From positions 54,768 to 118,767 of the forward strand of contig JAHEKE010000008.1 of assembly GCA_024638505.1 (NCBI GenBank): a stretch of 64,000 nucleotides of DNA, written 5' to 3'. This document shows, in pieces, positions 10,062 to 19,261 of the stretch. Numbering within the stretch: position 1 is the first letter of the stretch; every line of letters begins with the position of its first letter. The position numbers were made by a program, and so were the translations under genes. The notes under the pieces are model-generated. The model saw nothing but the letters and a program-made list of their open reading frames with translations. It was not told the DNA's origin and searched no databases. The DNA is from Gammaproteobacteria bacterium (GTDB taxonomy: Bacteria; Pseudomonadota; Gammaproteobacteria; Arenicellales; JAANXG01).

Positions 10062-10817
10062 ATGGAATTTGATGTCCTTATACCTGCCCGCTACGCATCC
10101 ACCCGGCTGCCGGGGAAGCCTCTGCTTGATGTGTGCGGCAAACCATTGGTGCAGTGGGTATACGAACGTGCCAAATCAAGCAGGGCGGATAGAGTCATAG
10201 TGGTAACCGATGACGAGCGCGTGAAACAGGCGGTGGAGGGATTTGGCGGTGAGGTTTGTCTGACTCATTCCGATCATTGCTCAGGATCAGATCGAATAGC
10301 CGAGGCTGTGAATCAGCTGCACATGCCGAGAGACCGTATTGTGGTTAATGTGCAGGGAGACGAGCCGCTCATCCCTGAGTCGCTGATTGATAAGGTGGCG
10401 AGGCTGTTAGTTACCGATGACCACGTGATGGTAGCCACCGCCTGCCATGAAATAAATTCACCCAAAGAATTCAACAATACCAACGTGGTCAAGGTGGTAT
10501 GCAACAGCAAGGGATATGCCATGTATTTCTCGCGGTCGCCCATCCCCTGGCCCCGGCAGATTTCCGAGGATGGCGTCAAGGGCCTCCGGCACATCGGGAT
10601 TTACGGCTATAGAGCGGGATTCTTGCGGGAGTTTACCCGCTGGCCCCAATCTGATATTGAGACGACGGAACAGCTGGAGCAGCTGCGGATTCTAGAGCAT
10701 GGCGTACCTATTGCAGTGTGCAGAGCCGAAGAACCCCCGGGTGCAGGAATAGACACTCCTGAAGATCTGGAAGAGTTCCGCGCGTTTGTCTCCACCAAAC
10801 TAGCCTCTTCTCTGTGA
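10062..10817 (+). CDS. kdsB: 3-deoxy-manno-octulosonate cytidylyltransferase
   Basis: KdsB couples KDO to CMP, giving the activated sugar used for the inner core of lipopolysaccharide. It is 251 aa. The nucleotide-binding start IPARYASTRLPGKPL is the classic signature. Further conserved stretches are NVQGDEPLI, the FSRSPIPWPR segment and GIYGYRAGFL. It sits directly downstream of lpxK and the Trm112-like gene, the common arrangement for outer-membrane lipid genes. Confidence 0.97.
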   Translation: MEFDVLIPARYASTRLPGKPLLDVCGKPLVQWVYERAKSSRADRVIVVTDDERVKQAVEGFGGEVCLTHSDHCSGSDRIAEAVNQLHMPRDRIVVNVQGDEPLIPESLIDKVARLLVTDDHVMVATACHEINSPKEFNNTNVVKVVCNSKGYAMYFSRSPIPWPRQISEDGVKGLRHIGIYGYRAGFLREFTRWPQSDIETTEQLEQLRILEHGVPIAVCRAEEPPGAGIDTPEDLEEFRAFVSTKLASSL

Positions 10818-10836
10818 AGCTTGACCCTGATGGAAG

Positions 10837-11307
10837 ATGGTTAGAGTTTTATTCGTTTGTTTAGGAAACATTTGCCGTTCCCCCACCGCGGAAGGCGTAT
10901 TTCGCAAGCTGGTGCAAGAGCACGATCTTGAGCAGCATATTGAAGTTGATTCAGCGGGCACCCACGCTTACCACGTTAATCAGCCCCCTGACCAGCGGGC
11001 CCAGGGAGCGGCGGTGCGCCGGGGCATAGACTTGTCTTCGCTGCGCGGTCGAAAAGCAACCATGCAGGACTTAGAGGAATTCGACTACGTCCTGGCCATG
11101 GATCGGGAAAATTATCAAAATTTGATCGGTATTGGCGGTGCCAGCGAGAAGATCGAATTGTTCTTACGCTACTCGCAGCGTTTCGATGATGATGACGTGC
11201 CCGATCCTTACTACGGTGGCGCCAACGGATTTGAACAGGTTTTGGATATGATACAAGACGCTTCCGCCGGATTGCTTGCCGACATCAGGCGGCGCTACTC
11301 CCTGTAA
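10837..11307 (+). CDS. Low molecular weight protein-tyrosine phosphatase
   Basis: This is a 156-aa cytoplasmic phosphatase of the arsenate-reductase-like LMW-PTP fold. The phosphate-binding loop CLGNICRS follows the first strand at about residues 8-15 and gives the nucleophile Cys and the Arg of the CX5R motif. The general acid Asp is in VPDPYYGG near residue 125. The substrate is unknown. Relatives of the Wzb/Etp group act on polysaccharide tyrosine kinases, but no such kinase is visible here. The gene follows kdsB, as in Pseudomonas. Confidence 0.93.
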   Translation: MVRVLFVCLGNICRSPTAEGVFRKLVQEHDLEQHIEVDSAGTHAYHVNQPPDQRAQGAAVRRGIDLSSLRGRKATMQDLEEFDYVLAMDRENYQNLIGIGGASEKIELFLRYSQRFDDDDVPDPYYGGANGFEQVLDMIQDASAGLLADIRRRYSL

Positions 11308-11311
11308 ACCG

Positions 11312-11791
11312 GTGCGCGTCGAGGTCAGTATCGCCGAGCAAAAACTCTGGTTGTACGCCGGCAGTGACCAGCTGCTGCTCCAGGCGGATGTCTCGACCGC
11401 GCGCAATGGCGCCGGCGAGCGCGCAAACAGCGAGTGTACGCCGCGGGGAGAGCACGTCATCCGCGCTAAGATCGGTGACGGCTGCCCGGTGAACACGATT
11501 TTTCGAGGTAGGCGGCCAACGGGAGAAATCTTTGCTTCTGCGCTGCGTGAACGGTATCCAAGCCGCGACTGGATACTGACCAGGATACTATGGTTGAGTG
11601 GAAAGCAGCCCGGTTTCAATCGCCTGGGTGAGGTGGACACCATGCGCCGCTTCATCTACATCCATGGAGCGCCTGACGACGACAAAATGGGTGTCCCCAG
11701 CTCGCACGGATGTATCAAGATGCGCAATGCGGATGTGCTCTCCCTGTTCAATCAGGTCGCGGTCGGCGTGCCAGTGTTGATCAACGAGTAG
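11312..11791 (+). CDS. L,D-transpeptidase (YkuD domain)
   Basis: This is a small L,D-transpeptidase-like protein that would cross-link or modify peptidoglycan stem peptides. From the GTG at 11312, four bases after the phosphatase stop, it is 159 aa; a TTG at 11276 would overlap the phosphatase gene. The catalytic YkuD signature is clear: a first His in YIHGA and the nucleophile Cys in SSHGCIKMRN (the last basic residue is Lys instead of the common Arg). No signal peptide is visible from this start, which is odd for a periplasmic enzyme; relatives without a leader are common in this family. The following gene, nagZ, also acts on peptidoglycan fragments. Confidence 0.85.
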   Translation: MRVEVSIAEQKLWLYAGSDQLLLQADVSTARNGAGERANSECTPRGEHVIRAKIGDGCPVNTIFRGRRPTGEIFASALRERYPSRDWILTRILWLSGKQPGFNRLGEVDTMRRFIYIHGAPDDDKMGVPSSHGCIKMRNADVLSLFNQVAVGVPVLINE

Positions 11792-11799
11792 CTCGATCG

Positions 11800-12813
11800 G
11801 TGACTAGCGAAAAACCGCTGGGCCCGCTTTTCATTGATATCGCAGACACTGAGCTGCGACCCGATGAAAAAGAAAAGCTGGCCCATCCATTGGTGGGCGG
11901 TGTCATACTGTTCAGCCGGAATTTTGAATCTATCGCCCAGCTGGTATCTCTGGTAAGGGAGATTAAATCCATTCGCTCCCCTTCGCTGCTCATCGCGGTG
12001 GATCAGGAAGGCGGTCGGGTGCAGCGTTTTAAGCAAGGGTTTACGAGACTGCCGCCCGCCCGGAGCTACGGTGATCTTTATGATCGAGATCAGCACGAAG
12101 GAATTGAGGCCGCTTGTTCAGCCGGTTACCTCATGGCTATAGAGCTCCGCCAAACTGGCGTGGATTTGAGCTTCGCGCCGGTACTGGATCTCGCTCAATC
12201 TGACTCGGAGGTGATAGGTGACCGGTCTTTTCACCGCGATCCCGAAACGGTATCTATCTTGGCCCGGGCGTTCATAGGCGGAATGAACCGGGCTGGTATG
12301 AAGGCGACCGGCAAGCATTTTCCCGGCCACGGCAATGTGTCAGCAGACTCCCATATTTGCCTGCCGTGTGATGACCGGGCGTGGGATAAAATTGAGTGCA
12401 GTGATCTAGTGCCCTACCGGCAACTGTCGCCAATTCTGCATGGGGTGATGACGGCCCACGTCCAGTTTTCCTCGGTTGATCAAGAGCTGCCTACCTATTC
12501 CTCTTTCTGGCTGCGCCGGGTACTGCGTGAGCAGATCGGGTTCAAAGGCGTGGTGTTCAGCGATGACCTGAGCATGGAAGGCGCCAAAGTCCAGGCAGAT
12601 CCGGTGCAGCGGGTTACGCGGGCGCTCGACGCGGGTTGCGATATGGCTCTGCTTTGTAACGATGCCGACACCGTTAACCTGGTGCTGGATAATCTAAGCC
12701 TCGATCTCGCTGAGGTGACTCCCGACGCAGTTGTTGCGCTGCGAGGTGAAAAGGCTAACCCGGGTTTCTACCAGCAGGCGTTCACCAGCGTCACGCGCCA
12801 CCGTGCCGGCTGA
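11800..12813 (+). CDS. nagZ: Beta-N-acetylhexosaminidase
   Basis: NagZ is the cytoplasmic glycoside hydrolase family 3 enzyme that removes GlcNAc from muropeptides during cell-wall recycling. From the GTG at 11800 it is 337 aa, the normal size. The frame is open further upstream but overlaps the transpeptidase gene and shows no family similarity there. Visible motifs are the DQEGGRVQR loop, KHFPGHGNVSADSH (the dyad His/Asp of bacterial NagZ) and the catalytic Asp in VVFSDDLSMEGA. The stop converges on efp with 55 bases between. Confidence 0.95.
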   Translation: MTSEKPLGPLFIDIADTELRPDEKEKLAHPLVGGVILFSRNFESIAQLVSLVREIKSIRSPSLLIAVDQEGGRVQRFKQGFTRLPPARSYGDLYDRDQHEGIEAACSAGYLMAIELRQTGVDLSFAPVLDLAQSDSEVIGDRSFHRDPETVSILARAFIGGMNRAGMKATGKHFPGHGNVSADSHICLPCDDRAWDKIECSDLVPYRQLSPILHGVMTAHVQFSSVDQELPTYSSFWLRRVLREQIGFKGVVFSDDLSMEGAKVQADPVQRVTRALDAGCDMALLCNDADTVNLVLDNLSLDLAEVTPDAVVALRGEKANPGFYQQAFTSVTRHRAG

Positions 12814-12868
12814 CCAAGGTTTGGGTTTGTTTATGCAACGGCTGTGGTGCGGGCGCTGGAGGCACGTT

Positions 12869-13432
12869 TTACTCTGCCCGTTCCATGTACTCGCCGGTGT
12901 CCGTACTAACCCTTATCTTATCCCCCACATTGATGAAAGTGGGCACGGTTACCCTTACCCCTGTCTCCAGGTGCGCCGGCTTGCCCGAGCCAGATGCGGT
13001 CTGGCCTTTAACCACGCCTTCGGTATCCACTACCTCGAGCACAACTGTTGCCGGTAGTTCTACCCCAATAGGGTTGCCGTTGTGGAAATTAATCTGAACT
13101 TCGGTATTTGGTAGCAGGTAGCCGATCTGGTCCTCAAGGTCTTCCTGCGGTAGAGTCAACTGCTCAAATGTTTCACTATCCATGAATACGTGGTCATCGC
13201 CCTCGGCATACAGATACTGCATTTTGCGCGGCTCGACGTGGGCTTTTTCCACCGTGTCCGCGGACCGAAAGCGCTCGTTTAACTTGGTGCCCACCGAGGT
13301 CTCCTTCAACTCAACCTGGACGAAGGCGCCACCCTTTCCCGGTTTGACATGATTTTTTTTCAGCACCCGCCAAAGTTTGCCCTGATGTTCGATAAGACTA
13401 CCTACCCTGATATCAAAAGCAGAGATTTTCAC
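12869..13432 (-). CDS. efp: Elongation factor P
   Basis: EF-P rescues ribosomes stalled at polyproline stretches. It is 187 aa from a GTG (complement of 13430-13432), preceded on the coding strand by AAGGA. The three beta-barrel domains are complete. The tip-loop motif is KPGKGGAF, so Lys33 would be the residue modified by an EpmA-type lysylation. The wording of the first domain (VELKETSVGTKLNERFRS) is, by eye, closer to the form I associate with alphaproteobacteria than to E. coli EF-P; this was not tested. The upstream 63 bases are shared with the divergent uracil-DNA glycosylase gene and must hold both promoters. Confidence 0.95.
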   Translation of the reverse strand: MKISAFDIRVGSLIEHQGKLWRVLKKNHVKPGKGGAFVQVELKETSVGTKLNERFRSADTVEKAHVEPRKMQYLYAEGDDHVFMDSETFEQLTLPQEDLEDQIGYLLPNTEVQINFHNGNPIGVELPATVVLEVVDTEGVVKGQTASGSGKPAHLETGVRVTVPTFINVGDKIRVSTDTGEYMERAE

Positions 13433-13495
13433 CGCTTCAGTCCTTTTAAAAGTTAAACAGGGCGCGATTCTAGTAGTATCGCCCTCATCCGAGCA

Positions 13496-14146
13496 ATGGT
13501 AATGGACAGACAGACGAACTATTTCGATCCCGATTGCCGACGATGTCGCCGGCTCGCGCATTATCTTGAGCAGGTGCGCAGGCAACATCCCGAGTACTAC
13601 TGCAAACCGGTTGCACCGTTTGGCGATCCCGATGCCCGTTTAGTCATAGTCGGGCTGGCTCCGGGCAAACACGGAGCGAACGCCACCGGCCGCCCGTTTA
13701 CCGGCGACTATGCCGGACTGCTGCTGTATGCCACCCTGCACAAGTTTGGCTATGCCAGCAAGGCAGAGTCTAAGGATGTTGAGGACGGGCTTGTATTAAC
13801 CAACTGTCGAATTACCAACGCGGTCAAATGTCTGCCGCCGGAGAACAAGCCAACCGGCGGTGAGGTGGCACAGTGTCTGACTTATCTGAAAAACGAGCTG
13901 GAAAGCTGTGCTAAAGGTACGGTCATCCTGGCTTTGGGCACTATTGCGCATAAGGCCGTGTTGAAAGCGCTTAGTCTCACCCAGGTGAGATTTCCATTTG
14001 CACACGGGCGCAGACATGTTATAGACGACGGGCGCTTTACGTTATTCGACAGCTATCACTGCAGCCGCTATAACACGCAAACCGGCAGGCTGACGCAAAG
14101 CATGTTTGAGCGGGTATTTACAGATATTCACCATTTCTTAGCATGA
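13496..14146 (+). CDS. Uracil-DNA glycosylase, family 5 (UdgB-like)
   Basis: This repair enzyme would remove uracil and possibly other deaminated bases from DNA. It is 216 aa. The N-terminal CRRCRRL, together with a later Cys, is the iron-sulfur type Cys arrangement of families 4 and 5. Motif A reads GLAPGKHGANATGRPFTGD, the form typical of family 5, where the polar catalytic residue of family 1 is absent. The C-terminal motif is DSYHCSRYN. The start may be at 13496 or two codons later. It overlaps the uvrC start by four bases, so two DNA repair genes are coupled. Confidence 0.88.
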   Translation: MVMDRQTNYFDPDCRRCRRLAHYLEQVRRQHPEYYCKPVAPFGDPDARLVIVGLAPGKHGANATGRPFTGDYAGLLLYATLHKFGYASKAESKDVEDGLVLTNCRITNAVKCLPPENKPTGGEVAQCLTYLKNELESCAKGTVILALGTIAHKAVLKALSLTQVRFPFAHGRRHVIDDGRFTLFDSYHCSRYNTQTGRLTQSMFERVFTDIHHFLA

Positions 14147-15966
14147 CTGACCTCACCGCCAGCGATTTTCACCCAGGTGAGCTCCTGCAGGAGGCGCCCA
14201 ATTCACCGGGCGTGTATCAATTCCTGGATGCGAAGGGAGAGACGCTGTACGTCGGTAAAGCCAGGAACCTTAAAAAACGGCTGGCCAGCTACTTCCGGCG
14301 CTCAGGTGTTCCTCCCAAAACCAGCTCGATGATGAGTCATGTGCGGGATATCGCGCTGACGCTGACCCATACGGAAAGTGAAGCCCTGCTGCTTGAGAGT
14401 AATCTAATCAAGAAGCACCGGCCCAGATACAACATCGTTCTGCGGGATGACAAGAGCTATCCCTACATCAGGCTGAACGACAGCCACGAGTTTCCCCGGC
14501 TGAGCTTTTACCGCGGCAGCCGGTGTGAACCCGGGCAGTACTTTGGACCCTATGCCAGCGCTAATTCCGTTCGCCAGACTCTGGCCCAGTTACAGAAGAT
14601 ATTTCCGATCAGGCAGTGCGAAGATACTTTTTTCAGGCTGCGCTCACGCCCGTGCCTGCAGTATCAGATCCAAAGATGCTCGGCACCGTGTGTTGGACTG
14701 ATCTCTGCCGACGATTATGCCGAGGACGTCAAACAGGCCAGGCTGTTTCTACAAGGCCGTGACAGCCAGCTGGCTGATTATCTGGCGCGGCGTATGGAGC
14801 AGCTGTCTGCGCAGCACAGCTATGAGGCGGCAGCTCAGTATCGTGATCGCATAAAAGCGCTGCGCCGGGTATTGGAGCATCAGTATGTCAGCGGTGGGGA
14901 AGGGGACAGCGACGTGATTGCGCTGTGCCGGGAGCAGGATCACATCTGTATCGAGGTGACGTTTATCCGGGGGGGTCGGCATAGTGGCAACAAGTCTTTC
15001 TTCCCCAAGCCGGCTTTAGACGAGAATACCTCTAGAATACTGGCGGCCTTCATCGGACAGTTCTATATCGGCAAGACGGTGCCCGACGAAATCGTGATAT
15101 ATCCACGAGCAGAGAACAAACAGCTGCTGGAAGATGCCCTGATGCAGCATGCGGAGAAAAAAATCAGAATCGTTGTTAATCCGCGAGGGCGGCGGGCACG
15201 CGTGGTGGAGCAGACACTGCATAATGCGCAGGCAAGACTTGCTGTTCATATAGCCAGTCGGCATACGCAGGAGGAGCGGATTGAAGCGCTTCGACAGTAC
15301 CTGGATCTGGATGAATTGCCTAGCCGGATCGAGTGCTTCGACGTAAGTCATACTTCCGGGCAATCGACCGTCGTTTCGTGTGTCGTGTTTGACGCGCAGG
15401 GGCCGCAGAAATCGCAGTATCGCCGCTTCAATATCAAACAAGGCGCGGGGGATGACTACGCCGCGCTGTCGGAAGCGTTACATCGCCGCTTCAAAAAGAT
15501 AAAGGAGGGAGAGGGGCAGTTTCCGGATCTGCTGTTAATTGACGGCGGGAAGGGACAGATCAATGTCGCAAAGTCTGTCCTGGACGAGCTGCAGATCGAG
15601 GGTATAGTTATCTTAGGCGTTGCCAAGGGCCTGGGGCGTAAACCCGGCCGAGAACGATTGTATCTACCCGGGCGCAAGCAGCCTCTGGTAATGCCGTCGG
15701 ATATGCCGGCTCTACACTACATACAGAGTATTCGGAATGAGGCACACCGGTTTGCTATTACCGGCCATAGGCAGCAGCGTGCGAAGCACGCTCAGCGATC
15801 ACAGCTGCAGGAGATTCCAGGAATCGGAAACATGAAACGGAAAGCCCTACTTAAACATCTGGGTGGATTGCAGGGTGTAGCGCGAGCGGGCGCCGAGGAT
15901 TTAGCCGGCGTGCCTGGTATTAGCAAACAGTTGGCGCAACGTATTTACTCATTTTTTCACGAGTAA
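14143..15966 (+). CDS. uvrC: Excinuclease ABC subunit C
   Basis: UvrC makes both incisions in nucleotide excision repair. It has 607 aa. The GIY-YIG endonuclease domain opens with SPGVYQFLDAKGETLYVGKARNL. A Cys-rich linker lies around residues 160-185 (CLQYQIQRCSAPC), a UVR motif near residue 205, and the RNase H-like 5' incision domain has ECFDVSHTSG and LLIDGGKGQ. Tandem helix-hairpin-helix motifs close the protein (IPGIGNMKRKALL, VPGISKQLAQRI). pgsA follows after 50 bases, the conserved gammaproteobacterial order. Confidence 0.97.
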   Translation: MTDLTASDFHPGELLQEAPNSPGVYQFLDAKGETLYVGKARNLKKRLASYFRRSGVPPKTSSMMSHVRDIALTLTHTESEALLLESNLIKKHRPRYNIVLRDDKSYPYIRLNDSHEFPRLSFYRGSRCEPGQYFGPYASANSVRQTLAQLQKIFPIRQCEDTFFRLRSRPCLQYQIQRCSAPCVGLISADDYAEDVKQARLFLQGRDSQLADYLARRMEQLSAQHSYEAAAQYRDRIKALRRVLEHQYVSGGEGDSDVIALCREQDHICIEVTFIRGGRHSGNKSFFPKPALDENTSRILAAFIGQFYIGKTVPDEIVIYPRAENKQLLEDALMQHAEKKIRIVVNPRGRRARVVEQTLHNAQARLAVHIASRHTQEERIEALRQYLDLDELPSRIECFDVSHTSGQSTVVSCVVFDAQGPQKSQYRRFNIKQGAGDDYAALSEALHRRFKKIKEGEGQFPDLLLIDGGKGQINVAKSVLDELQIEGIVILGVAKGLGRKPGRERLYLPGRKQPLVMPSDMPALHYIQSIRNEAHRFAITGHRQQRAKHAQRSQLQEIPGIGNMKRKALLKHLGGLQGVARAGAEDLAGVPGISKQLAQRIYSFFHE

Positions 15967-16016
15967 CCTAAGTATTATCTATCAAAATTCGACCGTCTTG
16001 AACAGTCAAGGACATC

Positions 16017-16610
16017 ATGGTTAATACCTTACCGAACATTTTAACTTTGATTCGGATGACCATCATTCCGATCCTGGTGGTGGTGTACTTCCTGCCTGTA
16101 CCGTGGAGCAATGTGGTTACCTCCGGATTGTTTGTTTTTGCTGCGCTGACGGATTGGCTGGATGGTTTTCTGGCCCGACGGCTGGGTCAATATTCCCCAT
16201 TCGGTGAGTTTCTGGATCCGGTGGCGGATAAGCTTATGGTCACTACAGTTCTGGTGTTGTTGGTGGCCGATCCGGAAATGCAGAACAGGGTGATTAGTCC
16301 GATTCTGTTTACCACCGTGGCGGCCATCATCGTTGGTCGTGAGATCGCCGTATCAGCATTGCGTGAATGGATGGCGGAAATCGGTAAAAGAAAGAGCGTG
16401 GCTGTTTCCATTATCGGCAAAGCTAAAACCGTAGCGCAGATGGTATCTATTGCTTTACTCCTGTATAAGGCACCGATCGGAGGCATTTCAGCTTTCAAAG
16501 CAGGCGAAATCTTGTTTTACGGGGCGGGTGCTTTGACTATCTGGTCGATGTTTGCTTATCTCAAGGCGGCCTGGCCGTCACTATCCGGTCAAACCGAGGC
16601 AGGCGAGTGA
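16017..16610 (+). CDS. pgsA: CDP-diacylglycerol--glycerol-3-phosphate 3-phosphatidyltransferase
   Basis: PgsA makes phosphatidylglycerol phosphate, the committed step to phosphatidylglycerol and cardiolipin, in the inner membrane. It is 197 aa with several membrane helices. The CDP-alcohol phosphotransferase motif is intact: DWLDGFLARRLGQYSPFGEF and then LDPVADKL. The N-terminus NTLPNILTLIRM is typical. It lies between uvrC and the tRNA array, as in E. coli. Confidence 0.97.
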   Translation: MVNTLPNILTLIRMTIIPILVVVYFLPVPWSNVVTSGLFVFAALTDWLDGFLARRLGQYSPFGEFLDPVADKLMVTTVLVLLVADPEMQNRVISPILFTTVAAIIVGREIAVSALREWMAEIGKRKSVAVSIIGKAKTVAQMVSIALLLYKAPIGGISAFKAGEILFYGAGALTIWSMFAYLKAAWPSLSGQTEAGE

Positions 16611-16684
16611 TTTGAAGTGACATGCCTTGACAGCCTTCCGGTACCCTTTCAAAATGACGTTCCCCCCCAGGCAGATAATTCCAA

Positions 16685-16760
<76 letters not shown>

Positions 16761-16938
16761 GATCCCTCGTCTCATTTCACATGGTCACCATTTCTCATCA
16801 GTATCACAACCACCAGCCTTTCTTTTGTTTGGGCTTGTGCCCTGGTTCAACATCGCGTTTACGTTTACTGAGCTGCAGGGAGTAGATAAAGCTCTAATGA
16901 TGGATCCTTCTAAGCCGTACCGCTGATTACATTTAACC

Positions 16939-17916
16939 ATGTGGAAATCCGAAATAGGTTATCGCAGCTTAATTGCTATTTTTCTGTCCAGTTTCTTATT
17001 CACTGCGGTAACCTGGGCATCGAATCTAGGTCTTTTTTCCGAACAGAAATCAGCAGAGGGAAATCGCCTGGCCATCATAGAAAAGTATGGAGAGTGGATA
17101 AATGAGTATGACCGGAAAGCGTGCAGTTTCGAATTCTATGAGGGCAAAGCGACACCAGTTTTTTTTCTACAATGGTTTTTAGGATCTGCGCTCGAGAGCA
17201 AGATGCATTATGCCGAATGCGGCGAGGGGCAGAACAGTGCATCTCATATTCTGCTCGAAGTTAAATCACCTTCCAGACCAAAACAAAAATTTAGTATTGG
17301 CATGAGATCAGTCTACAAATCCGGGGATAGATGGCCTTATCTATCAGAGGCCGCCTACGCGAGTAAGAGCAGTTTTATCGAATCCGTGGAGGAAAATCAG
17401 GGCTTTAAAACGATCTACAGTGTTCATCATAAGTACCGAAACAAACCGGCGGAGGTGGAGCGCGGAGAAATTCAGTACCCTGCGGATCTAGCAAATAGGG
17501 CGCACACTTATGCGTCACTCATAGCCCATATCGTGGAGCTGGTTAACTTTAATGATCATTTCAGATTTGTTTTAACGGATCCATACAGTGCAGCGATTCA
17601 GGATGAAGCTCTTGATTATCCAATGTGGCGTAACGAACCGTTTCAAGTTATCCAGGCAAAACGCAATGATGATGGTTCCATAAATATGCAGGGCTGGTTT
17701 CTTTATGCGTTTGGACAGTTGTACGCGAATATTAACCTGTGCTTTGGACAATCAAAGCTCCCTGATCTGATCAAATATCACCATCCATTCATGGACGTTG
17801 ACCTGTGGAGATTGTCTGGCGCCACTTTAAATTCATGCAAAGAAGCGCACGACAAGCTTTTGGCAAATAAACAGAAATCAAGGTTCTCCAGGCCGCGAAA
17901 GAATTTCGAAAAATAG
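16939..17916 (+). CDS. Hypothetical secreted or membrane-anchored protein
   Basis: I do not recognise this 325-aa protein. It has an N-terminal hydrophobic stretch (about residues 9-29, ending FLFTAVTWAS) that looks like a signal peptide with possible cleavage after TWA. The rest is a soluble, aromatic-rich region with no membrane segments and no motif I can name. No good ribosome binding site precedes the ATG. It lies alone between tRNA-Gly and tRNA-Cys, an interval that is short in E. coli, and its base composition looks more AT-rich than the housekeeping block to the left. I infer an insertion by horizontal transfer. It is probably a real gene because of length and composition. Confidence 0.6.
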   Translation: MWKSEIGYRSLIAIFLSSFLFTAVTWASNLGLFSEQKSAEGNRLAIIEKYGEWINEYDRKACSFEFYEGKATPVFFLQWFLGSALESKMHYAECGEGQNSASHILLEVKSPSRPKQKFSIGMRSVYKSGDRWPYLSEAAYASKSSFIESVEENQGFKTIYSVHHKYRNKPAEVERGEIQYPADLANRAHTYASLIAHIVELVNFNDHFRFVLTDPYSAAIQDEALDYPMWRNEPFQVIQAKRNDDGSINMQGWFLYAFGQLYANINLCFGQSKLPDLIKYHHPFMDVDLWRLSGATLNSCKEAHDKLLANKQKSRFSRPRKNFEK

Positions 17917-18256
17917 TTGTAGTAAGTAAGCGCGATTTTTCATATTGAAAACCAACTCTCACGCATTTTGAGTGATTCAGGAGTGAAGTACCAGGTCAAG
18001 CATCCTATCTAGATGTTTTGGGAGTGACTGCCTTGTACGTTGCAAGAATACAGATAAGGTTCTGCGTGGGTGTTCACTGCTGTAATTATTGCTCGTAACA
18101 TCTATATTCCGTATGATGCCAGATGCGTTCGGAGTATACATTCTGCCGAGTACTACCCGAACCCTAAAAGAGTTCATGGAACCCGGCAGGAATAACGAAA
18201 GCGATTGATGTACTCAAAACTCCAGGGAATGCAATCTTCTTTGATCAAATGACTCT
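17917..18256. other. Intergenic stretch of 340 bases, nothing recognised
   Basis: I see no convincing gene here. Short open frames exist on the minus strand but lack family resemblance and run against the tRNA genes. The promoter of the tRNA-Cys/tRNA-Leu pair probably lies in its last 100 bases, but I cannot point to a clear -35/-10 pair. Confidence 0.4.
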
Positions 18257-18330
18257 GGCTGGGTGGCAGAGTGGTTATGCACCGGCCTGCAAAGCCGAGT
18301 ACCTCGGTTCGATTCCGGGCCCAGCCTCCA
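18257..18330 (+). tRNA. tRNA-Cys(GCA)
   Basis: The 74-base gene has acceptor stem GGCTGGG/CCCAGCC, anticodon GCA at 18289-18291, T-arm GGTTCGATTCC and an encoded CCA end. It lies 31 bases before tRNA-Leu. It corresponds to cysT in the conserved order after pgsA. Confidence 0.97.
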
Positions 18331-18361
18331 ACTCCAAGAGCGCGATGCAGGCAATGCGGTC

Positions 18362-18449
18362 GCCCGGGTGGCGAAATTGGTAGACGCAAGGGACTTAAAA
18401 TCCCTCGGAATAATCTTCCGTGCCGGTTCGACTCCGGCCCCGGGCACCA
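18362..18449 (+). tRNA. tRNA-Leu(UAA)
   Basis: The 88-base class II tRNA has acceptor stem GCCCGGG/CCCGGGC, anticodon TAA at 18396-18398, a long variable arm (CTCGGAATAATCTTCCG region) and an encoded CCA end. It corresponds to leuZ after glyW and cysT in E. coli. Everything to its right up to the aldolase gene looks accessory, so it is a candidate integration site, but I found no integrase and no repeated 3' end. Confidence 0.97.
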
Positions 18450-19261
18450 AACAGCGCTCGAAAACGTTGTGTGTACCGTTACTGAGAACAGTCAGACGCT
18501 CAAATTTACGGCACATGGATTTGAAAAGGACTAGTTGCCTGTCTCATAAGCTTTAGCTGAGTGCCCACCCGAGTAAAATATGCGCGATGACGATTGTAAG
18601 AGATCGGGATTTGAAGAAATAAGCGTAAATAGAATTCGGTAAAGAGCTTATTGAGTCTTTTACACGTAGTCATGTTAATGCTCGTCGCGCCCCTCGCGGT
18701 CGCTCTTTGTAATTGGAAAGGTAAATCAGTAGAGATTCGTAATTCCCTAACCAAAGAGAGGAAAATCCCGCTGAGGATATATGTTGCCGCGTGATTACGT
18801 GCCATGACCTGCTTCGTTCATAAGAGTCTTCAGGCGTTTCATGGTGGCTAGAATCGTCTATTTTCTTCTGCTTGCACTTAGTACAAAAACCGGCAAGGTT
18901 AGCATTAGACAATACGTCCACGCGACGGACAAGTAAGCAATTCGCTCAACCAATGCGAGAAGAAGGCTTGTAGAAACCTTTGAAGGTTACGATTGCGTAA
19001 GCACAATTCCAACGCATTGAGCGTCCTCGCGAATCCAGCGGGGGCGTCCAAACTTAAGATCTCGCGAGGATCACCTACGGGTTTCGATCTCAAGTTCAAT
19101 CCGGTTTGTGTAATGTTTAACTTCCTCAGAATGGCCCTCCTGTAACGCTTTAATCACATTTAATCCAAAGCCGAAAAGAGAGTCGATATGGATCTCCGAC
19201 TGGCTCGATCTGTTGGTAGATGTCGGATATGCTCCGCAATTCAATCACTGTGAGGTACTCG
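18450..19261. other. 812-base stretch without a convincing gene
   Basis: No open frame here resembles a known protein. The longest, on the minus strand at 18670-18921, has a CxxC near its start but is short and has no relatives I can recall. The region may hold decayed remains of a mobile element, or untranslated leader for the gene at 19262. I see no inverted repeats typical of insertion sequence ends. Confidence 0.35.

Noticed and set aside
18362..18449. Integration site duplicate of the tRNA-Leu 3' end
   Set aside because: I saw no second copy of the tRNA end and no integrase gene in the window.
18214..18556. Open frames crossing the tRNA-Cys and tRNA-Leu genes on both strands
   Set aside because: They are translations of the structured tRNA genes and have no protein resemblance.
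18670..18921. 83-codon minus-strand frame with CTKC near its start
   Set aside because: It is short, has no convincing ribosome binding site and resembles no family I know; kept only as a note in the intergenic entry.
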